DNA from: JAIBJN01 sp963775625
GTDB taxonomy: Bacteria > Actinomycetota > Thermoleophilia > Gaiellales > Gaiellaceae
Reading direction: 5' to 3'
NCBI GenBank assembly: GCA_963775625.1
Contig: CAVZJM010000014.1
Span: 124,001-188,000 of the forward strand
DNA length: 64,000 nt
Below, piece after piece: positions 44,870 through 54,022 of this stretch (position 1 is its first letter; each line of letters starts with the position of its first letter). A program made the translations under genes and the position numbers. The notes under the pieces are model-generated. The model worked only from the letters and a program-made list of their open reading frames with translations, made no database searches and was not told the origin of the DNA.

Positions 44870-45952
44870 CTACAGCTGCAGGTACCGGTCGACGAGGTTG
44901 TGCTCCTGCAGGCGGCGCAGCCCTTCGCGGATCTCGCGGGCGCGGACGGAGCCGACTCCGTCCACCGCCTCGAGGTCGCGGTGGCTCGCCCGGACGACGG
45001 CGTCGAGGCTCTCGAAGTCGCGCACCACATGGCGGATCACCGAGTCGGGGAGGCGCGGAATGCGGGAGAGGACGCGGTAGCCGCGCGGCTGCACGGTGTA
45101 GTCGAGCGGGTTGGTGTCGTGGTACCCGAGGAGCTCCGCTAGCACCTCGAACTCGAGCAGCCGCGCGTAGTCGAGCTGGGCAACCCCCTCGAGCGCCCTC
45201 GACGACGAGGCGGGGTCCCCCGAGCGCTCGTAGTCGTAGATGACGGCGGCCTTCTCGCGGGGCACGTCCTCCATGAGCTCGTCGAGCTGCATGCGGATGA
45301 GGCGGCTCTCGTCGCCGAGCTCGACGCAGTTGCGCTCGATCTCCTCGGCCATGCGCGTCGTCATCTCGGCCCGCTGGAGGACCACGAGCACGTCGTCGAG
45401 GACAACCGCGCTCTGGAACTCGAGCGCCGTTAGCCGCGTCAGCCCCTGGTCGAGCCGGCTGCGATAGGTCTCGAGCGTGCCGAGCGCCTGATTCGTCCGG
45501 GCGAGGGTGTCCGAGATCTCCCCCAGCTGGTAGCGCAGGTCGCCGACGAAGACGGTCACCGTCTCCCGCTGCTGCGAGATCGAGACGACCAACGCGTCCG
45601 TCTGCCTGGCAACGCGCTCGGCGGTGCGGTGGCGTGTTCCGGTCTCGCTCGACGGGATCGCGGGATCGGGCATGAGCTGGACGTTCGCGTAGACGAGCTT
45701 CCGCCCGTCGGCGTTGATGACGATCGCGCCGTCCATCTTCGCCAGCTCGTAGAGCAGCTGAGACGTCAGCGGCAGGTCGAGGCGCATGCCGCCCGAGAAG
45801 AGGAAGGCAAGGGCGTTGGGGTCGCCGATGACGATGAGCGCGCCGAGCTCGGCGCGGATGATGTCGTCGATCCCCGAGCGCAGCGGCGTCCCCGGCGCGA
45901 CCTGCTTGAGCGCCGAGAGGAGGGTCTTATCCTTCCGAGGATCCGCTCGCAT
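44870..45952 (-). CDS. disA: diadenylate cyclase DisA (DNA-integrity scanning)
   Basis: Makes c-di-AMP from ATP. 360 residues. Cyclase (DAC) domain with the DGA motif in KMDGAIVINADGRK and the RHR motif in SETGTRHRTAERVARQTDAL. The C-terminal RuvA-like HhH domain binds branched DNA (DSVIRHVVRDFESLDAVV, VDGVGSVRAREIREGLRRL). ATG 45952 lies inside the end of radA (26-bp overlap), so the two are coupled, as in Bacillus and mycobacteria. Confidence 0.97.
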   Translation of the reverse strand: MRADPRKDKTLLSALKQVAPGTPLRSGIDDIIRAELGALIVIGDPNALAFLFSGGMRLDLPLTSQLLYELAKMDGAIVINADGRKLVYANVQLMPDPAIPSSETGTRHRTAERVARQTDALVVSISQQRETVTVFVGDLRYQLGEISDTLARTNQALGTLETYRSRLDQGLTRLTALEFQSAVVLDDVLVVLQRAEMTTRMAEEIERNCVELGDESRLIRMQLDELMEDVPREKAAVIYDYERSGDPASSSRALEGVAQLDYARLLEFEVLAELLGYHDTNPLDYTVQPRGYRVLSRIPRLPDSVIRHVVRDFESLDAVVRASHRDLEAVDGVGSVRAREIREGLRRLQEHNLVDRYLQL

Positions 45953-47288
45953 CGAGCCCCGCAGTGATCGCCGTCCGCAGCGTTCCCGCTGCTGTCAGGC
46001 GCATTCTGCCACGGGACTCGGTGCCGTCAGGCACGAGTGCCTCCGTGAAGCCCAGCTTCTCGCACTCGGCGACCCGCCGCTCGGCCTGGCTGACCGGGCG
46101 TAGACGGCCCGTCAGGCCGACCTCGCCGAAGCAGGCGACCCCGTGCTTGACGGGCGTTCCGCGCGCCGCCGAGGCGATGGCCAGGGCGACGCCCAGGTCG
46201 GCGCCCGGCTCGTCGATGCGGACGCCGCCGGCGACGTTGACGAAGACGTCGGCCTGGCCGAGCGCGACGCCCGCGTGGCGGCCGAGGACGGCCACGATCA
46301 TCGAGAGGCGCTTCGGGTCCACCCCCGTGCCGACCCGCCTCGGCATCGCGAGATCGGTGGGCGAGACGAGCGCCTGCACCTCGAGCAGGAGCGGTCGCGT
46401 CCCCTCGATCGTGCAGACAACCGCCGATCCGGGCTGCTCCTCGTCAGGCCTGCCGAAGAGCTCCGAAGGGTCGTCCACCGCTTCGAGGCCGGCCGAGGTC
46501 ATCTCGAAGACGCCCAGCTCGTTCGTGGAGCCGAACCGGTTCTTCACGGCCCGCAGCACGCGGTGCGAGCGATAGCGGTCGCCCTCGAACTGGAGGACGC
46601 AGTCGACGAGGTGCTCGAGGACGCGCGGGCCGGCGACCGCTCCCTCCTTGGTCACGTGGCCGACGAGGAACGTTGCGATCCCCTGCTCCTTGGCCACGCG
46701 GAGAAAGCGGCCCGCCGCCTCGCGCACCTGCGCCACCGAGCCGGGCGCCGAGCCGAGCTCGGGGGCGTAGAGGGTCTGCACGGAGTCGACGACGCAGACG
46801 TCGGGACGCTCCTGCTCGAGAGTGGCGCAGACCTCGTCGAGATTCGTCTCCGCGAGGATGCGGACATCGGCGGCGCCGCCCAGCCGGTCGGCGCGAAGCT
46901 TCACCTGCGCCGCCGACTCCTCACCGGTGACGAGGACGACATGCCGCTCCTCGGACATGGCCGAGAGAGCCATGAGGAGGAGCGTCGACTTGCCGATCCC
47001 GGGGTCGCCGGAGACGAGCACGAGGCTCGCCGGGACGAGGCCGCCGCCGAGCACGCGGTCGAGCTCGGCGACGCCGGTGGGGATCCGCTCGGCATCGGTC
47101 GCCTCGACCTCGACGAGGCGAAGCAAGGGCCGGCCCTGGGCGGCGCCGCCGCGCACCCCGGGCGCCGGCGCGAGCGCCCGCTCCTCCACCAGCGTCCCCC
47201 ACTCACCGCACGACGGGCAGCGACCGAGCCACTTCCCGGTGGTGTACCCGCATTCGGAGCACGCATGCTGCAGAGCCGCCTTCGCCAT
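45927..47288 (-). CDS. radA: DNA repair protein RadA
   Basis: RecA-like branch-migration ATPase, 453 residues. Zinc finger CSECGYTTGKWLGRCPSCGEW, Walker A GDPGIGKSTLLLMAL, the RadA-specific KNRFGSTNELGVFEM, and a C-terminal Lon-like domain with DVFVNVAGGVRIDEPGADLG. ATG 47288 is 10 nt after TAGACT. Forms a unit with disA. Confidence 0.97.
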   Translation of the reverse strand: MAKAALQHACSECGYTTGKWLGRCPSCGEWGTLVEERALAPAPGVRGGAAQGRPLLRLVEVEATDAERIPTGVAELDRVLGGGLVPASLVLVSGDPGIGKSTLLLMALSAMSEERHVVLVTGEESAAQVKLRADRLGGAADVRILAETNLDEVCATLEQERPDVCVVDSVQTLYAPELGSAPGSVAQVREAAGRFLRVAKEQGIATFLVGHVTKEGAVAGPRVLEHLVDCVLQFEGDRYRSHRVLRAVKNRFGSTNELGVFEMTSAGLEAVDDPSELFGRPDEEQPGSAVVCTIEGTRPLLLEVQALVSPTDLAMPRRVGTGVDPKRLSMIVAVLGRHAGVALGQADVFVNVAGGVRIDEPGADLGVALAIASAARGTPVKHGVACFGEVGLTGRLRPVSQAERRVAECEKLGFTEALVPDGTESRGRMRLTAAGTLRTAITAGLDASGSSEG

Positions 47289-47355
47289 GGGCGACCCCAG
47301 TCTAGGCAGCCGGTCCGACGCCGAACCCGCGCGGATCCGTGCCGGAAGCGTGCCG

Positions 47356-47643
47356 CTACGACCCCAGGATCTTGGCCTTCTCGGCCGCGAACTCCTCGTC
47401 CGTGAGGATTCCCTGCTTCTGAAGCTCGGCGAGCTTCGCGAGCTGCGCGTACTTGTCATCCTCGGCAGGCGCCTCCGGGGGCGGCGCGGCTGCCTGCTGC
47501 TCCGCCATCTCCTGGTCGTAGCGCTCCTGATCCTGCGCGGCGTACTTCTGGTCCTGACGGTGGCGCACGGCGCCGGCGGTGCCGGCCACAACCGCGGTCG
47601 TGGCGGCGGCGCGAACCAGGCCCGGTCCTCGTCTTCTGAACAT
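47356..47643 (-). CDS. SHOCT-domain protein with an N-terminal membrane segment
   Basis: 95 residues. Basic start MFRRRGPGLVR, then a hydrophobic VRAAATTAVVAGTAGAV segment, an acidic/Gln/Pro linker, and a C-terminal SHOCT motif (YAQLAKLAELQKQGILTDEE). SHOCT domains are short oligomerisation modules. It starts 1 bp after the DUF6325-type gene, so the pair is co-translated. Confidence 0.85.
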   Translation of the reverse strand: MFRRRGPGLVRAAATTAVVAGTAGAVRHRQDQKYAAQDQERYDQEMAEQQAAAPPPEAPAEDDKYAQLAKLAELQKQGILTDEEFAAEKAKILGS

Positions 47644-47644
47644 C

Positions 47645-48085
47645 TCAGCTCTCCTCTCCTGGTTCGGCGGCGTACGCGAGCGCCGCCTGGACGATGTCGT
47701 AGGGGATGCGCTCGTTGGCGATCAGCTGGCCGTCGGCGTTTCGCACCGCCTCGGCGAAGCGGGTCGCCCACACGTTCTCGAAGACGAGCAGGCCGGCGGA
47801 CGAGTTCGGCTCGAGGGCCTCGGCCGCGAGCTCGATGTCGTCCTCGTTCAGGAGGCCGCTGTCGACCTCGGAGATATCGGACATCGCCGCAGCCTCGTCC
47901 TCGGGGTCGAGGTCCGCAAGCTCGATGGCGGCGACATTGCCCTCCTCGTCCTTGAGGATGAAGACGAGGTCGAGGATGCGAATCGTCTCGTTCTCGACGA
48001 GCTCGGCCAGCGCCGGGACGATCTCGCCTTTGAACTTGTTGCCGGGGAACGCCACGACGAGATACTCGATCGGGCCGATGCTCAT
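47645..48085 (-). CDS. DUF6325-like protein
   Basis: 146 residues: IGPIEYLVVAFPGNKFKGEI, ALAELVENETIRILDLVFI, an acidic centre (ADLDPEDEAA) and FENVWATRFAEAVRNADGQL. A small soluble alpha/beta protein that recurs in actinobacteria next to SHOCT proteins; function unknown. ATG with a strong AGGAGG Shine-Dalgarno. Confidence 0.8.
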   Translation of the reverse strand: MSIGPIEYLVVAFPGNKFKGEIVPALAELVENETIRILDLVFILKDEEGNVAAIELADLDPEDEAAAMSDISEVDSGLLNEDDIELAAEALEPNSSAGLLVFENVWATRFAEAVRNADGQLIANERIPYDIVQAALAYAAEPGEES

Positions 48086-48189
48086 TAGCTTGCCTCCTGG
48101 GGAAAGAGTGAAGGTGCTGCGGAGTCTGCCACAGCGCAGCGCGCTCCGGCGCCGGATCCTGCGCCGGGTAACCGTTTGAGCCAGGCCGC

Positions 48190-48354
48190 GGGTCTGACCC
48201 CGGCCGTGCCCGGCGGGGACGGGGTTGCACGCGATCCTGTGTGGAAGCCGCCCAGCGCAATGGACAAGCGGCATCCGATCGACGGACACGTCGCCGTCGG
48301 ACGCGGATCTCTCCCCAAACGTTGTCCGAAGCGGCCATGGCAGGGGTCAGACCC
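48190..48354. repeat. 165-bp element with 12-bp perfect terminal inverted repeats
   Basis: GGGTCTGACCCC (48190-48201) and its exact inverse GGGGTCAGACCC (48343-48354) flank 141 bp of non-coding DNA. Just outside the right end CTGGACCTGACC gives a further GGTCAG/CTGACC pairing. It fills most of the 293-bp gap between the DUF6325-like gene and the CMD gene. MITE- or REP-like; no target-site duplication is obvious. Confidence 0.6.
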
Positions 48355-48378
48355 TGGACCTGACCGGACGGGGCGTGG

Positions 48379-48765
48379 CTAGCGGCGGAACGCGTCGTCG
48401 ACCGGCACGCCGTAGCCGGTGGCGAGCGCGTTCGTCTCGTTCGCCATGCCGACGACGGCGAGGAGCTCGGCGAGCTGCTCCTCCGTCATGCCCTTCTTGC
48501 GAGCGGAGGCCGTGTGCGAGGCGATGCAGTACTCGCAGCCGTTCGTCACCGACACCGCGACGTAGAGGAGCTCCTTCGTCAGCTGGTCGAGCGCCCCGGG
48601 CGCCATGACCTCCTTGACGGACTCCCAGGTGCGCCGGAGCGAGACCGGGTCGACGGCGAGCGCCTTCCAGAAGTTGTTGACCCAGTCCACCTGCCGGGTC
48701 TCCATGATGTCGTCGTAGACGGCGCGCACCTCCGGCGAGGCGTCGTCGTACTCGACCAAGGGCAT
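48379..48765 (-). CDS. carboxymuconolactone decarboxylase (AhpD-like) family protein
   Basis: 128 residues. The family CxxC and His lie in VTNGCEYCIASHTASARKKG, so an AhpD-like peroxidase/disulfide reductase role is more likely than muconolactone decarboxylation. Starts 1 bp after the clpC stop, hence probably translated from the clpC transcript and possibly stress-linked. Confidence 0.88.
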   Translation of the reverse strand: MPLVEYDDASPEVRAVYDDIMETRQVDWVNNFWKALAVDPVSLRRTWESVKEVMAPGALDQLTKELLYVAVSVTNGCEYCIASHTASARKKGMTEEQLAELLAVVGMANETNALATGYGVPVDDAFRR

Positions 48766-51303
48766 CTACTCGTCGTCTGCGGCGGGCTCGTCGCCGTCCG
48801 CTTCCGCCGTCGGCTCCTCGGCGGGGACGGTGACCTTCTCGGGCTCCGGCGGCGGGGCCTCGCCCTCGACGATCGAGATGTCGACCTCCTCCTCGTCGTC
48901 CTTCTTGCCGACGACGATGGTCGAGCCGGGCTTGATCGAGCGGCCGAGGACAAAGTCCGCGAGCGGGTCCTCGATGAAGCGCTGGATCGCGCGGCGGAGC
49001 GGCCGGGCGCCCATGGCCGGGTCGTAGCCCTTCTCGACGAGCAGCTCCTTGGCCTCCTCGGTCAGCTCGATGGCGGCCTCGTGCTCGACCATCTGCTCCT
49101 TCAGCCGCTTCATCATCAGGTCGACGATCACCTTGATCTCGTCCTTCGTGAGCTTGTGGAAGACGATGACCTCGTCGATCCGGTTCAAGAGCTCGGGCCG
49201 GAAGACCTTCTTGAGCTCGCCCATGATCCGGTCCTTCATCTCCTCGTAGGAGAGGCCGGTGTCGTCGCCGACGGAGAAGCCGAGGGACTGGTTCTTGGAG
49301 ATCGTGGCTGCGCCGATGTTCGACGTCATGATCACGATCGTGTTGCGGAAATCGACCTTGCGGCCCTGGGCGTCCGTCAGCTTCCCGTCCTCGAGGATCT
49401 GGAGGAGGATGTTGAAGACGTCCGGGTGGGCCTTCTCGATCTCGTCGAGGAGGACGACGGAGTACGGCTTGCGGCGCACGGCCTCCGTGAGCTGGCCGCC
49501 CTCGTCGTAGCCGATGTAGCCGGGGGGCGAGCCGACGAGCCGGGACACGGAGTGCTTCTCCATGTACTCCGACATGTCGACCTGGATCATCGCGTCCTCG
49601 TCGCCGAAGAGGAACTCGGCGAGCGTGCGCGCCAGCTCGGTCTTCCCGACACCCGAGGGGCCGAGGAAGATGAACGAGCCCGTCGGGCGCTTCGGGTCCT
49701 TGATGCCCGCGCGGGCGCGGCGGATCGACTTCGACACGGCGACGATCGCCTCGTTCTGGCCGATCACGCGCTTGTGGAGCTCGTCCTCCATGCGGATGAG
49801 CTTCTGCGACTCCGCCTCCGTCAGCTTGAAGACCGGGATGCCCGTCCACATGGAGACGATGTCGGCGATCTCCTCCTCGCCGATCTCGGGCTGCTCGACC
49901 TGCTCGGAGGAGCGCCACTTGTCCTCGAGCTCGCGCTTCTTCTGCGTGAGCTTGCGCTCCTTGTCGCGCAGGTTCGCCGCCTTCTCGAACTCCTGCGCCT
50001 CGATGGCGGCCTCCTTCTCCTCGCGCACCTTCTCGATCTCGTCCTCGAGCTCGCGGTAGCGCGGCGGAGCGGTCATCGTCTTGATGCGCATGCGGGAGGC
50101 GGCCTCGTCGATCAGGTCGATGGCCTTGTCCGGCAGGTGGCGGTCCTGGATGTAGCGGTCGGCGAGCACGGCCGAGGCACGCAGCGCGTCGTCGGTGATC
50201 GTGCAGCGGTGGTGCGCCTCGTAGCGGTCGCGGAGCCCGCGCAGGATCTGGACGGTGTCGTCCACGGAGGGCTCGTCCACGCGGATCTGCTGGAAGCGGC
50301 GCTCGAGGGCGGCGTCGCGCTCGAGGTACTTGCGGTACTCGTCGAGCGTCGTCGCGCCGATCGTCTGCAGCTCGCCCCGGGCCAGCGCAGGCTTGAGGAT
50401 CGACGCTGCGTCGATCGCGCCTTCGGCGGCGCCGGCGCCGACGAGGTTGTGGAGCTCGTCGATGAAGAGAATGATGTCGCCGCGCTGGGTGATCTCCTTC
50501 ATCACCTTCTTCAGGCGCTCCTCGAACTCGCCGCGGTACTTCGAGCCAGCCACGAGCGCGGCCAGGTCGAGCGTGTAGATCTGCTTGTTCTTCAGGAGCT
50601 CGGGCACCTGGTTCGAGGAGATGCGGGACGCGAGGCCCTCGACGACGGCGGTCTTGCCGACGCCCGGCTCGCCGATCAGCACCGGATTGTTCTTCGTGCG
50701 GCGCGAGAGGATCTGCATCACGCGCTCGATCTCGGTCTGCCGCCCGACGACGGGGTCGAGCTTGCCCTCGGCCGCGAGCTTCGTGAGGTTGCGCCCGAAC
50801 TGGTCGAGGAGCTTCGAGCTCTTGGCCTTCTCGCCGGTGGCCGCCGCGCCGCCCTGCTGCCTGCGACCGGGGCCGGAGAGCATGCGGATGATCTCGTTCC
50901 GGATCTTCTCGGCGTCAGCGTCGAAGTCGAGCAGGATTCGCGCGGCGACGCCCTCGTTCTCGCGCACGAGGCCGAGCAGGATGTGCTCGGTGCCGATGTA
51001 GTTGTGCCCGAGGGAGAGCGCCTCGCGCAGCGCGAGCTCCAGCACCTTCTTCGCGCGCGGCGTGAACGGGATCTGGCCCGTCGTCACCTCGTCGCCCTGG
51101 CCGACGATGCGGGCGACCTGGGCGCGGACCTCCTCCACCGTGATGTCGAGGCTCTCGAGCACGCGGGCGGCGAGCCCCTCCTCCTCGCGGAGAAGCCCGA
51201 GCAGGATGTGCTCGGTGCCGATGTAGTTGTGCTTGAGGGCGCGGGCCTCGTCCTGGGCAAGGACGACGACCTGTCTGGCTCTCTCGGTGAAGCGCTCGAA
51301 CAA
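48766..51303 (-). CDS. clpC: ATP-dependent Clp protease ATPase subunit ClpC
   Basis: HSP100 unfoldase of ClpP, 845 residues. Two N-terminal Clp repeats (MFERFTERARQVVVLAQDEA and LGHNYIGTEHILLGL twice), Walker A1 GEPGVGKTAVVEG (about 212), a UVR-containing coiled-coil middle domain (EKEAAIEAQEFEKAANLRDKE, here in part), Walker A2 GPSGVGKTELARTLAE (about 550), and an acidic tail. TTG 51303 is the start. No ctsR/mcsA/mcsB precede it, unlike Bacillus. The 193-bp gap to the CAP gene holds a TACCAT -10-like box on the minus strand. Confidence 0.97.
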   Translation of the reverse strand: MFERFTERARQVVVLAQDEARALKHNYIGTEHILLGLLREEEGLAARVLESLDITVEEVRAQVARIVGQGDEVTTGQIPFTPRAKKVLELALREALSLGHNYIGTEHILLGLVRENEGVAARILLDFDADAEKIRNEIIRMLSGPGRRQQGGAAATGEKAKSSKLLDQFGRNLTKLAAEGKLDPVVGRQTEIERVMQILSRRTKNNPVLIGEPGVGKTAVVEGLASRISSNQVPELLKNKQIYTLDLAALVAGSKYRGEFEERLKKVMKEITQRGDIILFIDELHNLVGAGAAEGAIDAASILKPALARGELQTIGATTLDEYRKYLERDAALERRFQQIRVDEPSVDDTVQILRGLRDRYEAHHRCTITDDALRASAVLADRYIQDRHLPDKAIDLIDEAASRMRIKTMTAPPRYRELEDEIEKVREEKEAAIEAQEFEKAANLRDKERKLTQKKRELEDKWRSSEQVEQPEIGEEEIADIVSMWTGIPVFKLTEAESQKLIRMEDELHKRVIGQNEAIVAVSKSIRRARAGIKDPKRPTGSFIFLGPSGVGKTELARTLAEFLFGDEDAMIQVDMSEYMEKHSVSRLVGSPPGYIGYDEGGQLTEAVRRKPYSVVLLDEIEKAHPDVFNILLQILEDGKLTDAQGRKVDFRNTIVIMTSNIGAATISKNQSLGFSVGDDTGLSYEEMKDRIMGELKKVFRPELLNRIDEVIVFHKLTKDEIKVIVDLMMKRLKEQMVEHEAAIELTEEAKELLVEKGYDPAMGARPLRRAIQRFIEDPLADFVLGRSIKPGSTIVVGKKDDEEEVDISIVEGEAPPPEPEKVTVPAEEPTAEADGDEPAADDE

Positions 51304-51496
51304 GCCTCAGAATCCTTTCCGCTCGACAGCCGGACCTATGGTACCGAACCTGTCCGCAGAACCCGCGCGCGTCATGGAGTCCGTATCGGCTCTGCGACGA
51401 AGGCTTTAGAGAGGCAATTTCCCGGCGCCCGGTCACTCGTATGGGGTGCCCCCTTCGGGGGACGCGCGGGCCCGTGCATCCGCCGATCGTTGGAGC

Positions 51497-52039
51497 ATGA
51501 GGAGGACCTCGTCTGCGCTGGTGGCGGCGCTCGCGATCTTGGCGATGGCGGTGCCGGCCCCCGCCGGCGCGCTGACGATGAGCGACCGGGACTCGCTCGA
51601 GGACAGCATCGTCTCCAGGATCAACGCCGTTCGCCGGACCCACGGCCTCCGTCAGCTCTCGGTCGCCTCCCGCCTGGACAACGCCGCCGACGGTCATGCG
51701 ACGTCGATGGCAGCCGCGAGCTACTTCCGTCACGAGCTCTACACCCCGACGCGCGCGACCGCCTGGACGGCGTTCTCGACCTGGATCCGCTGGTACTGGC
51801 CCGGCCCGGGCTACTCGTCCTGGAGCGCCGGCGAGAACCTCGCCTGGGGCGCGCCCGGCATCTCGGCGTCGGGAACGGTGAGCCGGTGGATGGCGAGCCC
51901 GGGTCATCGGGCGAACATCCTCAATCCTGCCTGGCGGAAGATCGGCGTCGGCGCCGTCCACGTCAGCCACCCGCGCGGCTACTACGCGGCGTGGGACGAC
52001 GTGACGATCGTCGCCGCCGAGTTCGGGGCCCGGCGCTAA
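51497..52039 (+). CDS. secreted CAP (SCP/PR1) domain protein
   Basis: 180 residues with a signal peptide (SSALVAALAILAMAVPAPAGA) and a CAP domain: INAVRRTHGLRQLSVASRLD, the His in YFRHELY, SAGENLAWG and SPGHRANILNPAWRKIGVG. Bacterial CAP proteins are extracellular; the activity is unknown. GGAG is too close to the ATG to be a normal Shine-Dalgarno, so the start may be a few codons off. Confidence 0.88.
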   Translation: MRRTSSALVAALAILAMAVPAPAGALTMSDRDSLEDSIVSRINAVRRTHGLRQLSVASRLDNAADGHATSMAAASYFRHELYTPTRATAWTAFSTWIRWYWPGPGYSSWSAGENLAWGAPGISASGTVSRWMASPGHRANILNPAWRKIGVGAVHVSHPRGYYAAWDDVTIVAAEFGARR

Positions 52040-52069
52040 CACCTGCTCCCGGCGCGGTAGGCTCGCGCC

Positions 52070-52900
52070 GTGCTGCTCGAGACGACGATCGTCCCCCGCC
52101 CGCCCTATTCGCTCGCACTCTCGGCCCGGCTCAGGAGCGACACCACGCGGCGCTTCCGGGACGGCGTGTTGACCGTTGCCCTCGAGGCCGCCGCCCGGCC
52201 TGCGCTCGCCCGTGTGCGGCAGCGCCCGGACGGGAGCCTCGCAGTCGCGATCGAGAGCGCGGAGCCGGCGGAGGCGCTCGACCGGCTGCGCTTCGTGCTC
52301 GCGGCCGACGCGGATCACACGCCCTTCGTCGACCGCTTCGCCGACGACCCGCTCATCGGTCGCGCGGTCCGGAGCCTGCGTGGGCTCCGTCCGCTCCGGA
52401 CCGCGACGGTGACGCACTCGCTCCTCAAGGCCGTCTGCGGCCAGCTGATCCAGGCGCGGGCTGCACGCCAGCTCGAGGCTCGCCTCCTCCGCGCGCTGGG
52501 CACGCCGGTCGGCGACCTCTTCCTGCCTCCGACCAGGGCGACCTTTGGCGGGCTCGCGCCGGCGCAGCTCGCGCGCGACGGGCTCGTCGCGAGGAAGGCC
52601 AACGCGCTCGTTCGGCTGTCGCGCGAGTGGGACGTCGAGCGCCTGCGCGGCGTCGAGACCCGCGCTGCGGCTGCGCGCATCGAGCGGGAGCGAGGGCTGG
52701 GGCCGTGGTCGGCCGGGATGATGTGCCTCTACGGCCTCGGCCGCTACGAGCAGGGCCTGGTCGGGGATCTCGGGCTCGTCAAGCTCTGCGCCGCGCTGCT
52801 GGGCCGCCGGGCCGAGCCCGAGGACACCCGCCGGCTGCTCGAGCCGTACGACGAGTGGGCGGGCCTGGCGAGCGTCTACCTGCTCGCCAAGCCCGCCTGA
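52070..52900 (+). CDS. AlkA-like DNA-3-methyladenine glycosylase (HhH-GPD)
   Basis: 276 residues. N-terminal AlkA-type beta domain, then an HhH-GPD domain: VCGQLIQARAARQLEARLL, the hairpin ARIERERGLGPWSAGMMCLYGLG (quoted in part) and the catalytic Asp in QGLVGDLGLVKLC. Removes alkylated purines. GTG is 6 nt after TAGGCT (leaderless). A 15-bp terminator follows. A second candidate alkylation-repair gene is the AlkZ-like one at 20551. Confidence 0.9.
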   Translation: MLLETTIVPRPPYSLALSARLRSDTTRRFRDGVLTVALEAAARPALARVRQRPDGSLAVAIESAEPAEALDRLRFVLAADADHTPFVDRFADDPLIGRAVRSLRGLRPLRTATVTHSLLKAVCGQLIQARAARQLEARLLRALGTPVGDLFLPPTRATFGGLAPAQLARDGLVARKANALVRLSREWDVERLRGVETRAAAARIERERGLGPWSAGMMCLYGLGRYEQGLVGDLGLVKLCAALLGRRAEPEDTRRLLEPYDEWAGLASVYLLAKPA

Positions 52901-52930
52901 CAGGCCGCCGTCAGGCCCAGGAAGCTTGGG

Positions 52931-52967
52931 CCGGGGGCGTTGCTCGAGCCGCGAGCACCGCCCCCGG
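52931..52967 (+). terminator. terminator hairpin after the alkA-like gene
   Basis: CCGGGGGCG (52931-52939) pairs with CGCCCCCGG (52959-52967). Inside it TGCTCG (52941-52946) pairs with CGAGCA (52952-52957), giving about 15 bp with one mismatch, 31 bp past the stop. The rest of the gap up to 53155 shows nothing convincing. Confidence 0.8.
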
Positions 52968-53155
52968 TCCGGATCTCATCCGTCCCCAGCTCGACGGACG
53001 AGCACGTGGGCACCGCGAGGAAGGCTTCGCGGGCCACGCTGCCTGCGCGCGGGGTCGCACCGGCCGGGCCGATGCGTCGGCCATGTCGCGCGACGCGGCC
53101 AAGGCCGCACTTCGAGCGATTCCCCTCATTGCCTCCCCCGTTGCCGCAGGTCGTG

Positions 53156-54022
53156 CTACAGAGGAAAGCGCGGCGTACCCCGTTCGGGTACTGGCCAGAG
53201 GAATAGTCTGGGCCTCAGAGACGGCGAAACGCAGACTGTGCCGCCGGGCCGCGCTGCTCGCCCCGAAACGTGTCCCCCAGCGACGAGCGACGCTCCGCCA
53301 AACCCTCCTAGACGGCTAGGGTGCGCCGCCGGCCGGATCGACCGCACGAGGCGCGCATAGACGACCCACCGCTGCTTCGCGCTGTAGAGCGGGTGGCAGG
53401 CGGAGAGCACGAGCGTGTCGAAGCCGCGGTCGCGGATGATGCTCCAGTCCTCGTTGTCGACGATCTCGTGCGCGAAGACCCGGTAGTTGAAAGTCGCGTA
53501 CGGCAGCGACACGGTGATCGCGTCACCTCGGCGCAGCGAGTCGATGTGCCGGAACGGCGCGCCGAAGGTCGTCCTGTGACCGGCGATCGCCATCGTCCTG
53601 CCGACGCCCGGGAGCGAGGACTGCGGATAGTGGCCCGGCCCCTGGGAGAGGTCCGGCCCCCAGCGAGTTCCGTGCACGAACACGGTCTTCAACTCCATCC
53701 GGGGCACCGTCAGGCGGCCAAGCGCGGTCCCGAGCTCGAGCTTCGCGTGCAGCTCGTTCGCGGCGCGGGCGACGGCAAGCCTCTCGGCCGCGAGCTGCTC
53801 CTCCTCGCTCGGCGCCGCGGCTGCGGGCTCGCTGTCGGCCGGGGCGGTGACGATCGGCTCCTGCTGGGCGAACGCCTCGTCGAGAGCCTCGCTGAGCGTG
53901 TGCTGCTTCCAGCGCGCATACAGATCCGTTGCGGGATCGCGCCAGAGGACGACCGTCGCCGCGTACGCGGCGACGAGGACGCCGATCCCGGCCAGAACCA
54001 CGCCGAGGCGCCGGCGGTTCAC
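53156..54022 (-). CDS. class E-like sortase
   Basis: Cysteine transpeptidase that anchors LPxTG-type proteins to the wall. 288 residues: N-terminal membrane anchor (LGVVLAGIGVLVAAYAATVVLW), linker, then the sortase barrel with catalytic His in MAIAGHRTTFG, Cys in DTLVLSACHPL (the TLxTC site) and Arg in WVVYARL. The last 55 residues after the Arg motif are Arg/Gly/Pro-rich and unlike sortases; they could be a spurious extension caused by an indel. GTG start overlaps the DCC gene stop. Last gene of a four-gene operon. Likely substrates are the LPFTG proteins at 56.0-57.6 kb. Confidence 0.9.
   Translation of the reverse strand: MNRRRLGVVLAGIGVLVAAYAATVVLWRDPATDLYARWKQHTLSEALDEAFAQQEPIVTAPADSEPAAAAPSEEEQLAAERLAVARAANELHAKLELGTALGRLTVPRMELKTVFVHGTRWGPDLSQGPGHYPQSSLPGVGRTMAIAGHRTTFGAPFRHIDSLRRGDAITVSLPYATFNYRVFAHEIVDNEDWSIIRDRGFDTLVLSACHPLYSAKQRWVVYARLVRSIRPAAHPSRLGGFGGASLVAGGHVSGRAARPGGTVCVSPSLRPRLFLWPVPERGTPRFPL

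Noticed and set aside
48514..53319. A 1601-codon open frame on the plus strand opposite clpC
   Set aside because: It is the antisense shadow of clpC and neighbours. High GC removes stop codons; the translation is Arg/Leu/Val/Asp low-complexity with no motifs, and clpC has full family motifs.
53156..53330. C-terminal 55 residues of the sortase as a functional domain
   Set aside because: Sequence is Arg/Gly/Pro-rich and sortases normally end soon after the catalytic Arg. It may be read-through caused by an indel, so I make no claim.
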